NCBI GenBank assembly: GCA_010279815.1
Contig: QEOQ01000214.1
Location: forward strand, 611,929-636,751
Direction of reading: 5' to 3'
Origin: Brachionus plicatilis
Lineage: Eukaryota > Rotifera > Eurotatoria > Ploima > Brachionidae
Length of the DNA: 24,823 bases
The position numbers and the translations under genes are program-made. Below, piece by piece: positions 9,811-20,353 of this stretch (its first letter is position 1; the number at the start of each line of letters is the position of its first letter). The notes below the pieces were generated by a model. That model made no database searches and was not told the origin of the DNA. It worked only from the letters and a program-made list of their open reading frames with translations.

Positions 9811-11823
9811 TTACAAATTCCGATTTTTGTATATAAACATTATTTTTTCAAAATTTGTAATAGAAAGTCTATTTCTTCGGTCCCATAATTGATATCCGGC
9901 ATGTGAGAAAAACCTCTCGCTTGAAACACTAGTAGCCGGTGTAGCTAAAATTGCGCAAGCTAAGCTTGAAAGAATTGGAAACTCATGCTTTTTTTCTTTC
10001 CAATAAACCAAAATATCTTCATTATGTTCGTCTGCTAAATAATTTTTTATCTCTTTTCTTATATTTAGACTTTCTTCACAATCTTCATTATCAGTGTCCG
10101 AATCTGAATCAAAGCTAAGCTTTTTTTTTAGACAGTTGATCTTATTGACTTGTTCTTCTTTAGTTTTTGAAATAATTTGATCAAATTTTTTGGATTTGAA
10201 TAAATCCATTAAGTAACTCTTAGCCTTTTTTAAACATTCACTTCTGAGTTCAGGAGTTACAAAATCGAACTTTTTATAAAAAGGATTAAGAAACGTTGAG
10301 GCTAAAATTAATGGATTACTTTCCAAATCATAATCTCGTAAATAGTCTGAGTAACAAGATTTAAGATAGACTTTCAAATCTTTGGTTAAATTTGTGTCTT
10401 TCCTATCGAGATTAAGTTTTTTCTCGATGTATTTAAATCCTGGATAAATCATAGCACTTGTAACGTATTCTTCACCAGATAAAGTTTGTGAAACTCTATC
10501 GAACGGACTTAGTAAACTTATCACCTGAGGTAATAAATCTAGTTCATCCTTATTTAAAAGATTTGTTTTGAGATTCTTATATTCTTGTCGATGGAAAATA
10601 GTTTCAATATAAGAGTGAAGTTTACTTATCCTTTCAATCATTGCCAAAGTAGAATGCCATCTCGTTTTAACATCTTGTACTACGGATAGAACACTTTTCT
10701 GACCCTTTTGTGATTCTTCAAGAAGATGACTTAATTGGGGTGAATGGCTAAAAGAACATACAATACTCCTACATTTTGATAGAATCTTCCCAAACTTAGA
10801 ACAATTTTTTTCTAACTCACCTTGTTCTATATCCGTTACATCAACTTGAGCACATTCCTCACATTTTTCTATAAATTTTTTTACAATAAGCTGCAAAACG
10901 TGCCCCATACACCGTATCGGTTCTTGTTGAAAATTCAAGTTTAAGGCTGCTCTTCTAACGTTAGCTGCATTATCTGTAGCTATCGAAAAAACTTTATCCT
11001 TTAAATCAAAATTATCTAGAATCTCTAAAATTGCATTCTTTATAGAATCAGCGGTGTGACTAATAACATTTTTAAATCCTAATGCGATAGACTTTAATTT
11101 AAAATTATCTAAATAATGACATGTGAGACTCATGTAATTATAATTCTGACAGGACGTCCAACTATCAGTTGTTAAACTTACAAAATTTGCTGATGATAAA
11201 TTATTATGCACAGCTCTTTTTCTTTCATGGTGAAAGTCATCTAATAGTTTTCCTAATTTTTTTCTACTTGGTATCTCATATTTACTGTTTAGAGAACTAA
11301 CAAAATCCTTAAAAGATTCGTTCTCAACTATCGAAAATGGCAAAAAAGAGAGAATAATACAAAGCAAAAGAGCCCTATCAATTTTTTCTTGATCAATGTT
11401 TTCATTTTCTTTTCTCCTTGGTTTTTTGTTATGTTTGATTGAATGGATTGTTTCGAGATGATGCATCAAGTTTGTTTTCGATGTTGTTATTAGATAATAC
11501 TTGTTTAAGTTGTTCTTTTTACATTCTTTACATTGAATCATTTGAATTTGTGTGTTATTCTTAGAGATTACCAATACCTCTTCGAAATTTGTCTTTAAGA
11601 TTTCTGATAAATTTTTTTGTAAAGTTTCGATCTCGTCTGAGCTAGAACCGTCATTGATCTCAATTGTTTCCACTTGGTTGGATGGTATTGAAGTGTTAGA
11701 TGAAGCCGATGAGACTTGGGTATTTTCTCTAGATGCATCAGCCTGATTTGGACCATTCAATACACTTGACAATGTATTCCGGCGCCTTTTTTGAGACGGG
11801 GTATCAATTTTAACGTTACTCAT
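9811..11823 (-). CDS. hAT transposase with BED-type zinc finger, 670 aa
   Basis: This is a DDE-type transposase that cuts and reinserts its element in the nucleus. Seen in order: a Ser/Asn-rich N-terminus with basic patch K12-R15; a BED-like zinc finger C98-x2-C101-x20-H122-x4-H127, followed by the basic run KKPRRK at 133-138, a likely nuclear signal and DNA contact; the RNase H-like core with TTDSW (D220) and ATDNAANV (D284); CMGH (C305, H308); KTRW (R388, W389) in the helical insertion domain; an acidic stretch at about 572-584; and the C-terminal hAT dimerisation block from about 590, with SSERFF giving E636. Length is typical for the family. The start is the first ATG after an in-frame TAA immediately upstream. 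There is no stop, frameshift or intron, and all catalytic residues are present. It resembles ZBED or ricesleeper-type proteins, but the transposon ends show it is the element's own gene. Confidence 0.95.
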   Translation of the reverse strand: MSNVKIDTPSQKRRRNTLSSVLNGPNQADASRENTQVSSASSNTSIPSNQVETIEINDGSSSDEIETLQKNLSEILKTNFEEVLVISKNNTQIQMIQCKECKKNNLNKYYLITTSKTNLMHHLETIHSIKHNKKPRRKENENIDQEKIDRALLLCIILSFLPFSIVENESFKDFVSSLNSKYEIPSRKKLGKLLDDFHHERKRAVHNNLSSANFVSLTTDSWTSCQNYNYMSLTCHYLDNFKLKSIALGFKNVISHTADSIKNAILEILDNFDLKDKVFSIATDNAANVRRAALNLNFQQEPIRCMGHVLQLIVKKFIEKCEECAQVDVTDIEQGELEKNCSKFGKILSKCRSIVCSFSHSPQLSHLLEESQKGQKSVLSVVQDVKTRWHSTLAMIERISKLHSYIETIFHRQEYKNLKTNLLNKDELDLLPQVISLLSPFDRVSQTLSGEEYVTSAMIYPGFKYIEKKLNLDRKDTNLTKDLKVYLKSCYSDYLRDYDLESNPLILASTFLNPFYKKFDFVTPELRSECLKKAKSYLMDLFKSKKFDQIISKTKEEQVNKINCLKKKLSFDSDSDTDNEDCEESLNIRKEIKNYLADEHNEDILVYWKEKKHEFPILSSLACAILATPATSVSSERFFSHAGYQLWDRRNRLSITNFEKIMFIYKNRNL

Positions 11824-12080
11824 TTAGTATTGCTAGTTGTGTGTTATATTAAAATTTTTTTAAGTCTTTAAATTAGTTTAAATAATTTAAAAGTAGAATC
11901 AACAGTTGAATATTTCACACCTCAACAGTTGTTAAAGCCAGCCTTATTTTAATAAGTACATTCAAAATAAACATTTCTTTTTTTACTTTTGTCGAAAATG
12001 AATCGTAAAAAAAGACTGGATTGATCAAAATAACAAGCTACTTGAAAATTTAGGGTAAGGATTTTTTCTTAATTTTAGCA
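11824..12080 (-). promoter_or_regulatory. 5' non-coding region of the transposase gene (probable promoter)
   Basis: This 257-bp AT-rich gap lies between the transposase ATG and the right subterminal repeats and should contain the promoter and leader. A 10-bp direct repeat, TCAACAGTTG, occurs at 11899-11908 and 11922-11931, 23 bp apart, and each copy holds an E-box-like CAGTTG. An AT-rich TATA-like stretch lies just upstream of the ATG. No promoter element is certain, and the assignment rests on position. Confidence 0.4.
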
Positions 12081-12215
12081 ATTTTTGGTTTGCCAGGTTT
12101 GCTAATTTTGGTTTGCTTATAATTTGGTTTACCAATTTTGGTTTGCTTATTTTTTGGCAAACCAAATTGGTTTGCCAAAAAATAAGCAAACCAGACCAAC
12201 CAGGTCTGGTATTGG
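12081..12215. repeat. Right subterminal region with six TGGTTTGC repeats
   Basis: TGGTTTGC or its inverse GCAAACCA occurs perfectly at 12086, 12109, 12139, 12157, 12168 and 12186, with near copies AGGTTTGC at 12095 and TGGTTTAC at 12125. The other end has only two perfect copies, so the ends are unequal. CCAGACC-AACCA-GGTCTGG at 12191-12209 can form a 7-bp stem, and 12196-12208 inversely matches 9685-9697. These are the likely transposase binding sites, next to the promoter side of the gene. Confidence 0.8.
12139..12193. repeat. Near-spacerless 27-bp perfect palindrome
   Basis: The arms 12139-12165 and 12167-12193 are perfect reverse complements around a single central base (A12166). Each arm holds two TGGTTTGC-type motifs in opposite orientation. 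A 55-bp palindrome of this kind can extrude as a cruciform and would present four transposase sites symmetrically. Confidence 0.92.
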
Positions 12216-12225
12216 CCCATCACTA
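12216..12225 (-). repeat. Terminal inverted repeat, + strand right end
   Basis: CCCATCACTA is the exact reverse complement of 9534-9543. It marks the outer edge of the element on the transposase 5' side and is followed directly by the right target copy. Confidence 0.9.
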
Positions 12226-12233
12226 CATCTTTT
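12226..12233. repeat. Right target-site duplication of the hAT element
   Basis: CATCTTTT matches the uninterrupted satellite consensus at this point (GCGCCATCTTTTGTTTCC) and pairs with CATCCTAT at 9526-9533 with two mismatches. The satellite continues in phase from here. Confidence 0.8.
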
Positions 12234-15200
12234 GTTTCCTTTATAGCAGATTAATTTTTTTTGATTTATCTGAGCGATATCTTTGGTCACCTTTATTTCA
12301 GACAAATTTTTTGTCTACCCTTTCTATGCTCCATCTCTTGTCACCTTAATTCCAGATTAATTTTCTCTAATTTATCTGAGCGACAACTTTGATCACCTTT
12401 TTTTCAGACAAATTTTTATTTTGTCCCTTACCTAATCGCCATCTTTGGTCACCTTTATTTCAGACAAATTCATTTTATCCCTTATCTAAGCGCCATCTTT
12501 CGTCACTTTTTTCTCAAAAAAACTTATTTTAATCCTTATCTAAGCGTCATCTTTGGTTACCTTTATTTCAGACAAATTTTTTTTTATCCTTATCTAAGCG
12601 CTTTCTTATGTGACCTTTATTTCAATCAAATTTTTTTTTATCCCTTATCTAAAGCCATCTTTGGTACCCTTTATTCCAAAAAATTTTTTTTTAATCCTAA
12701 ACTAGTCGCCATCTTTGGCCACCTTAATTTCAGTCAAATTTTTATTTTGTCCCTTACCTAATCGCCATCTTTGGTCACCTTTATTTCAGTCAAATTTTTT
12801 TTTATCCTTATCTAAGCCAAATCTTTGGTCATAATTATTTCAGACAAATTATTTGTTTACCTTTACTAAGCGCCATCTTTTGTCACCTTTATTCCAGATT
12901 AATTTTCTCTAATTTATCTGAGCGACATCTTTGATCATCTTTATTTCAGTCTTATTTTTTTCTATCCTTTATCCAAACGCCATCTTTTGTTACCTTTTTT
13001 TCAGTCAAATTCTTTTTAACCCTTATCTTAGCGCCATCATTAGTAACCTTTATTTAAGACAAATTCTTTTTAACCCTTATCTGAGCGACATCTTTGGTCA
13101 TCTTTATTTCAGTCATATTTTTTTATATCCCTTATCCAAACGCCATCTTATGTTACCTTCTTTTCAGATAAATTTCTATCTATCCCTTACCAAAGCGCCA
13201 TCTTTCGTCATCTTTATTTCAAAAATATTTTTTTTAATCCTTATCTAAACGCCATCTTTGGTCACCTTAATTTAACACAAATTTTTATTTTAACTGTTAC
13301 CTAAGTGCATCTTTCGTCACTTTTATCTCAGACAAATTATTTGTCTACCTTTACTAAGCGCCATCTTTTGTTTCCTTTATAACAGATTAATTTTTTTTTA
13401 TTTATCTGAGCGATATCTTTGGTCACCTTTATTTCAGACAAATTTTTTGTCTACCCTATCTATGCTCCATCTCTTGTCACCTTAATTCCAGATTAATTTT
13501 CTCTAATTTATCTGAGCGACATCTTTGGTCATCTATATTTAAGTCAAATTTCTTTATATCCCTCCCCTAATCGCCAACTTTGATCACCTTTTTTTCAGAC
13601 AAATTTTTATTTTGTCCCTTACCTAATCGCCATCTTTGGTCACATTTATTTCAGACAAATTCATTTTATCCCTCATCTATGCGCCATCTTTCGTCACTTT
13701 TATCTCAAAAAAATTTTTTTTTATTATTACCTAATCGCCATCTTATGTTACCTTTTTTTCAGAAAAATTTTTTTTTATCCTTATCAAAGCGAAATCTTTG
13801 GTTATAATTATTTCAGACAAATTATTTGTCTACCTTTACTAAGCGCCATCTTTTGTTTCCTTTAAAACAGATTAATTTTTCTTAATTTATCTGAGCGATA
13901 TCTTTGGTCACCTTTATTTCAGACAAATTTTTTGTCTACCCTATCTATGCTCCATCTCTTGTCACCTTAATTCCAGATTAATTTTCTCTAATTTATCTGA
14001 GCGACATCTTTGGTCATCGATATTTAAGTCAAATTTCTTTATATCCCTCCCCTAATCGCCAACTTTGATCACCTTTTTTTCAAACAAATTTTTATTTTGT
14101 CCCTTACCTAATCGCCATCTTTGGTCACCTTTATTTCAGACAAATTCATTTTATCCCTTATCTAAGCGCCATCTTTCGTCACTTTTATCTCAAAAAAATT
14201 TTTTATAATCCTTAACTAGTCGCCATCTTTGGCCACCTTAATTTAAGACAAAATTTTTTTTTATCCTTATCTAAGCGAAATTTTTGGTCATAATTATTTC
14301 AAACAAATTTTTTGTCTACCTTTACTAAGCGCCATCTTTTGTTTCCTTTATAACAGATTAATTTTTCTTAATTAATCTGAGCGATATCTTTGGTCACCTT
14401 TATTTCAGACAAATTTTTTGTCTACCCTATCTATGCTCCATCTCTTGTCACCTTAATTCCAGATTAATTTTCTCTAATTTATCTGAGCGACATCTTTGGT
14501 CATCTATATTTAAGTCAAATTTCTTTATATCCCTCCCCTAATCCCCAACTTTGATCACCTTTTTTTCAGACAAATTTTTATTTATCCTTATCTAAGCGCT
14601 TTTTTATGTGACCTTTATTTCAATCAAATTTTTTTTTATCCCTTATCTAAAGCCATCTTTGGTCACCTTTATGTCAAAAATATTTTTATTAATCCTTTAC
14701 TAAGCGCCATCTTTCGTCACATTTATTTTAGACAAATTTATTTTATCCCTTATCTAACGTCATCTTTTGACACCTTTTTTTCAGAAAAATTTCTATTTAT
14801 CCCTTACCTAAGCGCCATCATTCGTCACTTTTATCTCAAAAAAATTTTTTTTAATCCTTAACTAGTCGCCATCTTTGGCCACCTTAATTTAAGACAAAAT
14901 TTTTTTTTATCCTTATCTAAGCGAAATTTTTGGTCATAATTATTTCAAACAAATTATTTGTCTACCTTTACTAAGCGCCATCTCTTGTTTCCTTTATAAC
15001 AGATTAATTTTTCTTAATTTATCTGAGCGATATCTTTGGTCACCTTTATTTCAGACAAATTTTTTGTCTACCCTATCTATGCTCCATCTCTTGTCACCTT
15101 AATTCCAGATTAATTTTCTCTAATTTATCTGAGCGACATCTTTGGTCATCTATATTTAAGTCAAATTTCTTTATATCCCTCCCCTAATCGCCAACTTTGA

Positions 15201-16270
15201 TCACCTTTTTTTCAGACAAATTTTTATTTTGTCCCTTACCTAATCGCCATCTTTCGTCACTTTTATCTCAAAAAAATTTTTTTTTATACTTACCTAATCG
15301 CCATCTTTGGTCACCTTTATTTCAAAAATATTTTTATTAATCCTTAACTAAGCGCCATCTTCGTCACATTTATTTTAGACAAATTTATTTTATCCCTTTT
15401 CTAACGTCATCTTTTGACACCTTTTTTTCAGAAAAATTTCTTTTTATCCCTTACCTAAGCGCCATCTTTCGTCACTTTTATCTCAAAAAAATTTTTTTTA
15501 ATCCTTATCTAAGCGTCATCTTTGGTAACCTTTATTTCAGACAAATTTTTTTTTATCCTTATCTAAGCGAAATTTTTGGTCATAATTATTTCAAACAAAT
15601 TAGTTGTCTACCTTTACTAAGCGCCATCTCTTAGTTTCCTTTATAACAGATTAATTTTTCTTAATTAATCTGAGCGATATCTTTGGTCACCTTTATTTCA
15701 GACAAATTTTTTGTCTACCCTATCTATGCTCCATCTCTTGTCACCTTAATTCCAGATTAATTTTCTCTAATTTATCTGAGCGACATCTTTGGTCATCTTT
15801 ATTAAAGTCAAATTTCTTTATATCCCTCCCCTAATCGCCAACTTTGATCACCTTTTTTCAGACAAATTTTAATTTTGTCCCTTACCTAATCGCCATCTTT
15901 GGTCACCTTTATTTCAGACAAATTCATTTTATCCCTTATCTAAGCGCCATCTTTCGTCACTTTTATCTCAAAAAAATTTTTTTTAATCCTTATCTAAGCG
16001 TCATCTTTGGTAACCTTTATTTCAGACAAATTTTTTTTTATCCTTATCAAAGCGAAATCTTTGGTTATAATTATTTCAGACAAATTATTTGTCTACCTTT
16101 ACTAAGCGCCATCTTTTGTTTCCTTTATAACAGATTAATTTTTCTTAATTTATCTGAGCGATATCTTTGGTCACCTTTATTTCAAACAAATTTTTTGTCT
16201 ACCCTATCTATGCTCCATCTCTTGTCACCTTAATTCCAGATTAATTTTCTCTAATTTATCTGAGCGACAT
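12234..16270 (+). repeat. 54-bp satellite array, higher-order repeat continued after the transposon
   Basis: This is the same family and the same string of variants as before the insertion, with no gene. The TGCTCC marker starts at 12327, 13463, 13948, 14434, 15080, 15727 and 16211; the intervals are 1136, 485, 486, 646, 647 and 484 bp, close to 21, 9, 9, 12, 12 and 9 monomers. The span from 8764 to 12327, less the element and one target copy (2700 bp), is 863 bp or 16 monomers. The 129-aa open frame at 15844-16233 shows an 18-residue period and is satellite read-through, not a gene. Confidence 0.93.
14354..14379. other. Perfect 10-bp hairpin in a satellite variant
   Basis: CAGATTAATT-TTTCTT-AATTAATCTG is a perfect inverted repeat, also present at 15647-15672. 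Most other copies read AATTTATCTG in the second arm, one mismatch away. It is a second dyad type, in the monomer that follows the GACAAA...TTTGTC type. Confidence 0.75.
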
Positions 16271-19200
16271 CTTTGGTCATCTTTATTTAAGTCAAATTTC
16301 TTTATATCCCTCCCCTAATCGCCAACTTTGATCACCTTTTTTTCAGACAAATTTTTATTTTGTCCCTTACCTAATCGCCATCTTTGGTCACCTTTATTTC
16401 AGACAAATTCATTTTATCCCTTATCTAAGCGCCATCTTTCGTCACTTTTATCTCAAAAAAACTTATTTTAATCCTTATCTAAGCGTCATCTTTGGTTACC
16501 TTTATTTCAGACAAATTTTTTTTGACCCTTATCTGAGCGACATCTTTGGTCATCTTTATTTCAGTCATATTTTTTTATATCCCTTATCCAAACGCCATCT
16601 TATGTTACCTTTTTTTCAGATAAATTTCTATCTATCCCATACCAAAGCGCCAACTTTCGTCACCTTTATTTCAAAAGTATTTTTTTTAATCCTTATCAAA
16701 ATGCCATCTTTGGTCACCTTAATTTAACAGAAATTTTTATTTTAACCGTTACCTAAGTGCCATCTTTCGTCTCTTTTATTTCAGACAATTTTTTTTTATA
16801 CTTATCTACCGTAAATACCTTTATTTAAGACAAATTTTTTTTTTATCCCTTATCTAAACGCCATCTTATGTTACCTTTTTTCAGACAAATTTGTTTTTAT
16901 CCTTTATCCAAACGCCATCTTTTGTCACCTTTATTTCAGTCAAATTCTTTTTAACCTTTATCTTAGCGCCATCATTAGTCACCTTTATTTAAGACAAATT
17001 CTTTTTAACCCTTATCTAAGCGCTTTCTTTTGTCACCTTTATTTCAATCAAATTTTTTTTTATCCCTTATCTAAACGCCATCTTATGTTACCTTTTTTTC
17101 AGATAAATTTCTATCAATTCCTTACCAAAGCGCCATATTTGGTCACCTTTATTTCAAAAATATTTTTATTAATCCTTAACTAAGCGCCATCTTTGGCCAC
17201 CTTAATTTAAGACAAATTTTTTTTTTATCCCTTATCTAAACGCCATCTTATGTTACCTTTTTTTCAGATAAATTTCTATCTATCCCTTACCAAAGCGCCA
17301 TCTTTGGTCACCTTTATTTCAAAAATATTTTTATTAATCCTTAACTAAGCGCCATCTTTGGCCACCTTAATTTAAGACAAATTTTTTTTTTGTCCCTTAC
17401 CTAATCGCCATCTTTCGTCACTTTTATTTAAGACAAATTTTTTTTTTATCCTTTATCCAAACGCCATCTTTCGTCACCTTTATTTCAAAAATATTTTTTT
17501 TAATCCTTATCTAAACGCCATCTTTGGTCACCTTAATTTAACACAAATTTTTATTTTAACCGTTACCTAATCGCCATCTTTCGTCACTTTTATTTCAGAC
17601 AATTTTTTTTTATTCTTATTTAACGCCATCTTTGGTCACCTTTATTTAGGACAAATTCTTTTTAACCCTTATCTAAGCGCTATCTTTTGTCACCTTTATT
17701 TCAGTCAAATTTTATTTTGTCCCTTACCTAATCGCCATCTTTGGTCACCTTTTTTTCAGACAAATTCATTTTATTCCTTATCTAACGTAATCTTATGATA
17801 CCTTTTTTTCAGACAAATTTCTATTTATCGCTTACCTAAGCGCCATCTTTTGTCACTTTAATTTCAAAAAAATTTTTTTTAATCCTTATCTAAGCGTCAT
17901 CTTTGGTTACCTTTATTTCAGACAAATTTTTTTTTATCCTTTATCCAAACGCCATCTTTTGTTACCTTTTTTTCAGACAAATTTTTTTTTTGTCCCTTAT
18001 CTTAGCGCCATCATTAGTCACCTTTATTTAAGACAAATTCTTTTTAACCCTTATCTAAGCGCTTTCTTTTGTCACCATTATTTCAATCCAATTTTTTTTT
18101 ATCCCTTATTTAAACGCCATCTTTGGTCACCTTTTTTTCTGACAAATTCATTTTATCCCTTATCTAACGTCATCTTATGATACCTTTTTTTCAGACAAAT
18201 TTTTATTAATCCTTAAATAAGCGCCATCTTCGGCCAATTTAATTTAAGACAAATTTTTTTTTTATCCTTTATCCAAACACCATCTTTTGTTACCTTTTTT
18301 TCAGACAAATTTTTTTTTATACTTACCTAATCGCCATCTTTGGTCACCTTTATTTAAGACAAATTCTTTTTTTAAACCCTTCCCTAATCGCCATCTTTGG
18401 TCATCTCTATTCAGTCAAATTTTATTTTATCCCTTATCTAAGCGCCATCTTTGGTTAGCTTTATTTCAGACAAATTCTTTTTATCCCTTACCTAAGCGCC
18501 ATCTTTTGTCACTTTTATTTAAGACAAATTCTTTTTAACCCTTATCTTAGCTCTATCTTTTGTCACCTTTTTTTCTGTCAAATATTTTTTTATACTTATC
18601 TAAAGCCATCTTTGGTCACCTTTATTTAAGGCAAATTTATTTCTTAACACTTATCTTAGCGCCATCATTAGTCATCTTTATTTAAGACATATACTTTTTA
18701 ACCCTTATCAAACGCCATCTTTTGATACCTTTTTTCAGACATATTTCAATTTATCCCTTACCTATGCCCAATCTTTGGTAACCTTTATTTCAGACTAATT
18801 CTTTTTATTCCTTATCTAACGTCATCTTTTGTTACCTTTTTTTCAGACATATTTCTATTTATCCGTTATCTAAACTCCATCTTTGGTCACCTTGATTTAG
18901 GCAAATTTATTTCTTAACCCTTATCTTAGCGCCATCATTAGTCACCTTTATTTAGGACAAATTCTTTTTAACTTTTATCAAACTCCATCTTTTGATACTA
19001 TTTTTTCAGACATATTTCTATTTATCCCTTACCTAAGCCCAATCTTTGGTAACCTTTATTTCAGACAAATTCTTTTTATTCCTTATCTAACGCCATCTTT
19101 TGTTACCTTTTTTTTCAGACAAATTTTTAAATTTGTCCCTTTCTAATCGCCATATTTGGTCACCGTTATTTCAGTCAAACATTTTTTTTAATCCTTATCT

Positions 19201-19748
19201 CAGAGCCATTTTATTCATCTTTTATTTAAGACAAATTCTTCTTAACCCTTATCTAAGCTCTATCTTTTGTCACCTTTTTTTCTGTCAAATATTTTTATAT
19301 ACTTATCTAAAGCCATCTTCGGTCATCTTTATGTAAGACAAATTTTTTTCTTAACCCTTATCTTAGCGCCATCATTAGTCACATTTTTTCAGACAAATTT
19401 TTATTTTGTCCCATACCTAATCGCCATCTTTCGTCTTTTTTATTTCAAAAAAATTTTATTTTGTCCCTTATCTAAGCGCTATCTTTTGTCACCTTTATTT
19501 CAAAAAAATTTTTTTTAATCCTAATCTAAACGCCTACTTTGGTCACCTTAATTTTAGACAAATTTTTTTCTTATCCCTAACTTAAGCGCCATCTTTCGTT
19601 ACTTTTATTTCAGACAATTTTTTTTATACTTATCTTAGCGCCATCTTTTGATACCTTTTTTTCAGACATATTTCTATTTATCCCTTATCTAAACGCCATC
19701 TTTGGTCACCTTGATTAAGACAAATTTTTTTTTTATCCCTTACCTAAG
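16271..19748 (+). repeat. 54-bp satellite array, more heterogeneous part
   Basis: These are tandem monomers with mixed variants and no gene: GCGCCATCATTAGTCACC with ATTTAAGACAAATTC, AACGCCATCTTATG, TTTCAAAAATATTTTT and others. The TGCTCC marker is absent from about 16.3 to 21.7 kb, so the higher-order unit of the preceding region ends near 16270. Local reuse is visible, for example the pair with CTATCTATCCC / ACCAAAGCGCC and TTTCAAAAATATTTTTATTAATCC near 17150 and again near 17330. Open frames of 73-83 codons here are periodic satellite translations. Confidence 0.9.
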
Positions 19749-20353
19749 CGCCATCATTAGTCAACTTTATTAAGACAAATTCTTTTTAACACATATCTAA
19801 GCGCTATCTTCTGTCACCTTTTTTTCAGTCAAATATTTTTTTTTACTTATCTAACCCCATCTTTGGTCACATTTATTTAAGACAAATTTTTTTCTTAACC
19901 CTTATCTTAGCGCCATCTTTGGTAACCTTTATTTAAGACAAATTCCTTTTTAACCTTTTCTAAGTGCCATCTTTTGTTACCTTTTTTCAGACGAATTTTT
20001 ACTTTGTCCCTTACCTAATCGCCATCTTTCGTCACTTTTATTTCAAAAAAATTTTATTTTGTCCCTTATCTAAGCGCTATCTTTTGTCACCTTTATTTCA
20101 ATCAAATTTATTTTTATCCCTTATCTAACGCCATCGTTGGTCACCTTATTTTAAGACAAATTTTTTTCTTAACCCTTATCTTAGCGCCATCATTAGTCAA
20201 CTTTATTAAGACAAATTCTTTTTAACACATATCTAAGCGCTATCTTCTGTCACCTTTTTTTCAGTCAAATATTTTTTTTTACTTATCTAACCCCATCTTT
20301 GGTCACATTTATTTAAGACAAATTTTTTTCTTAACCCTTATCTTAGCGCCATC
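19749..20353 (+). repeat. 436-bp-spaced duplication of a three-monomer block
   Basis: The 169-bp block 19749-19917 recurs at 20185-20353 and is identical by eye. It includes the odd forms TCAACTTTATTAAGAC, AACACATATC, ATCTTCTGTCACC and TAACCCCATC. The offset of 436 bp is about eight monomers. The sequence between the copies is ordinary satellite. Such identity amid divergent neighbours marks a recent local duplication or conversion. Confidence 0.88.

Larger units (their letters stand above)
9534..12225 (-). mobile_element. hAT-superfamily DNA transposon, complete, 2692 bp
   Basis: This is a cut-and-paste transposon inserted in one satellite monomer. It has 10-bp perfect terminal inverted repeats (TAGTGATGGG), which fit the hAT terminal rule YARNG. 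It also has 8-bp flanking target copies with two mismatches, subterminal repeats, and one uninterrupted transposase gene on the minus strand. The satellite resumes in the same monomer after the element, so nothing was lost on insertion. The target sequence fits neither the Ac-type nTnnnnAn nor the Buster-type nnnTAnnn pattern. An intact frame and ends make it potentially autonomous, while the mismatched target copies argue against a very recent insertion. Confidence 0.93.

Noticed and set aside
11552..11746. 64-aa plus-strand open frame
   Set aside because: Antisense shadow within the N-terminal part of the transposase gene, with no independent support.
11998..12058. Short plus-strand coding-like stretch near the hAT right end, followed by GGGTAAGG resembling a splice donor
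   Set aside because: The longest frame is under 20 codons, has an upstream stop and no partner exon in view.
12113..12349. 78-aa plus-strand open frame crossing the transposon's right end
   Set aside because: It runs through the subterminal palindrome, the terminal repeat and into the satellite, so it is a chance frame created by the insertion.
15844..16233. A 129-aa plus-strand open frame, and similar ones at 13580-13807, 18287-18538, 23530-23913 and 23868-24239
   Set aside because: They translate the satellite with an 18-residue period (54 = 3 x 18), start at arbitrary ATGs and overlap similar frames. Low-complexity F/L/S-rich peptides with no domain are expected from T-rich DNA.
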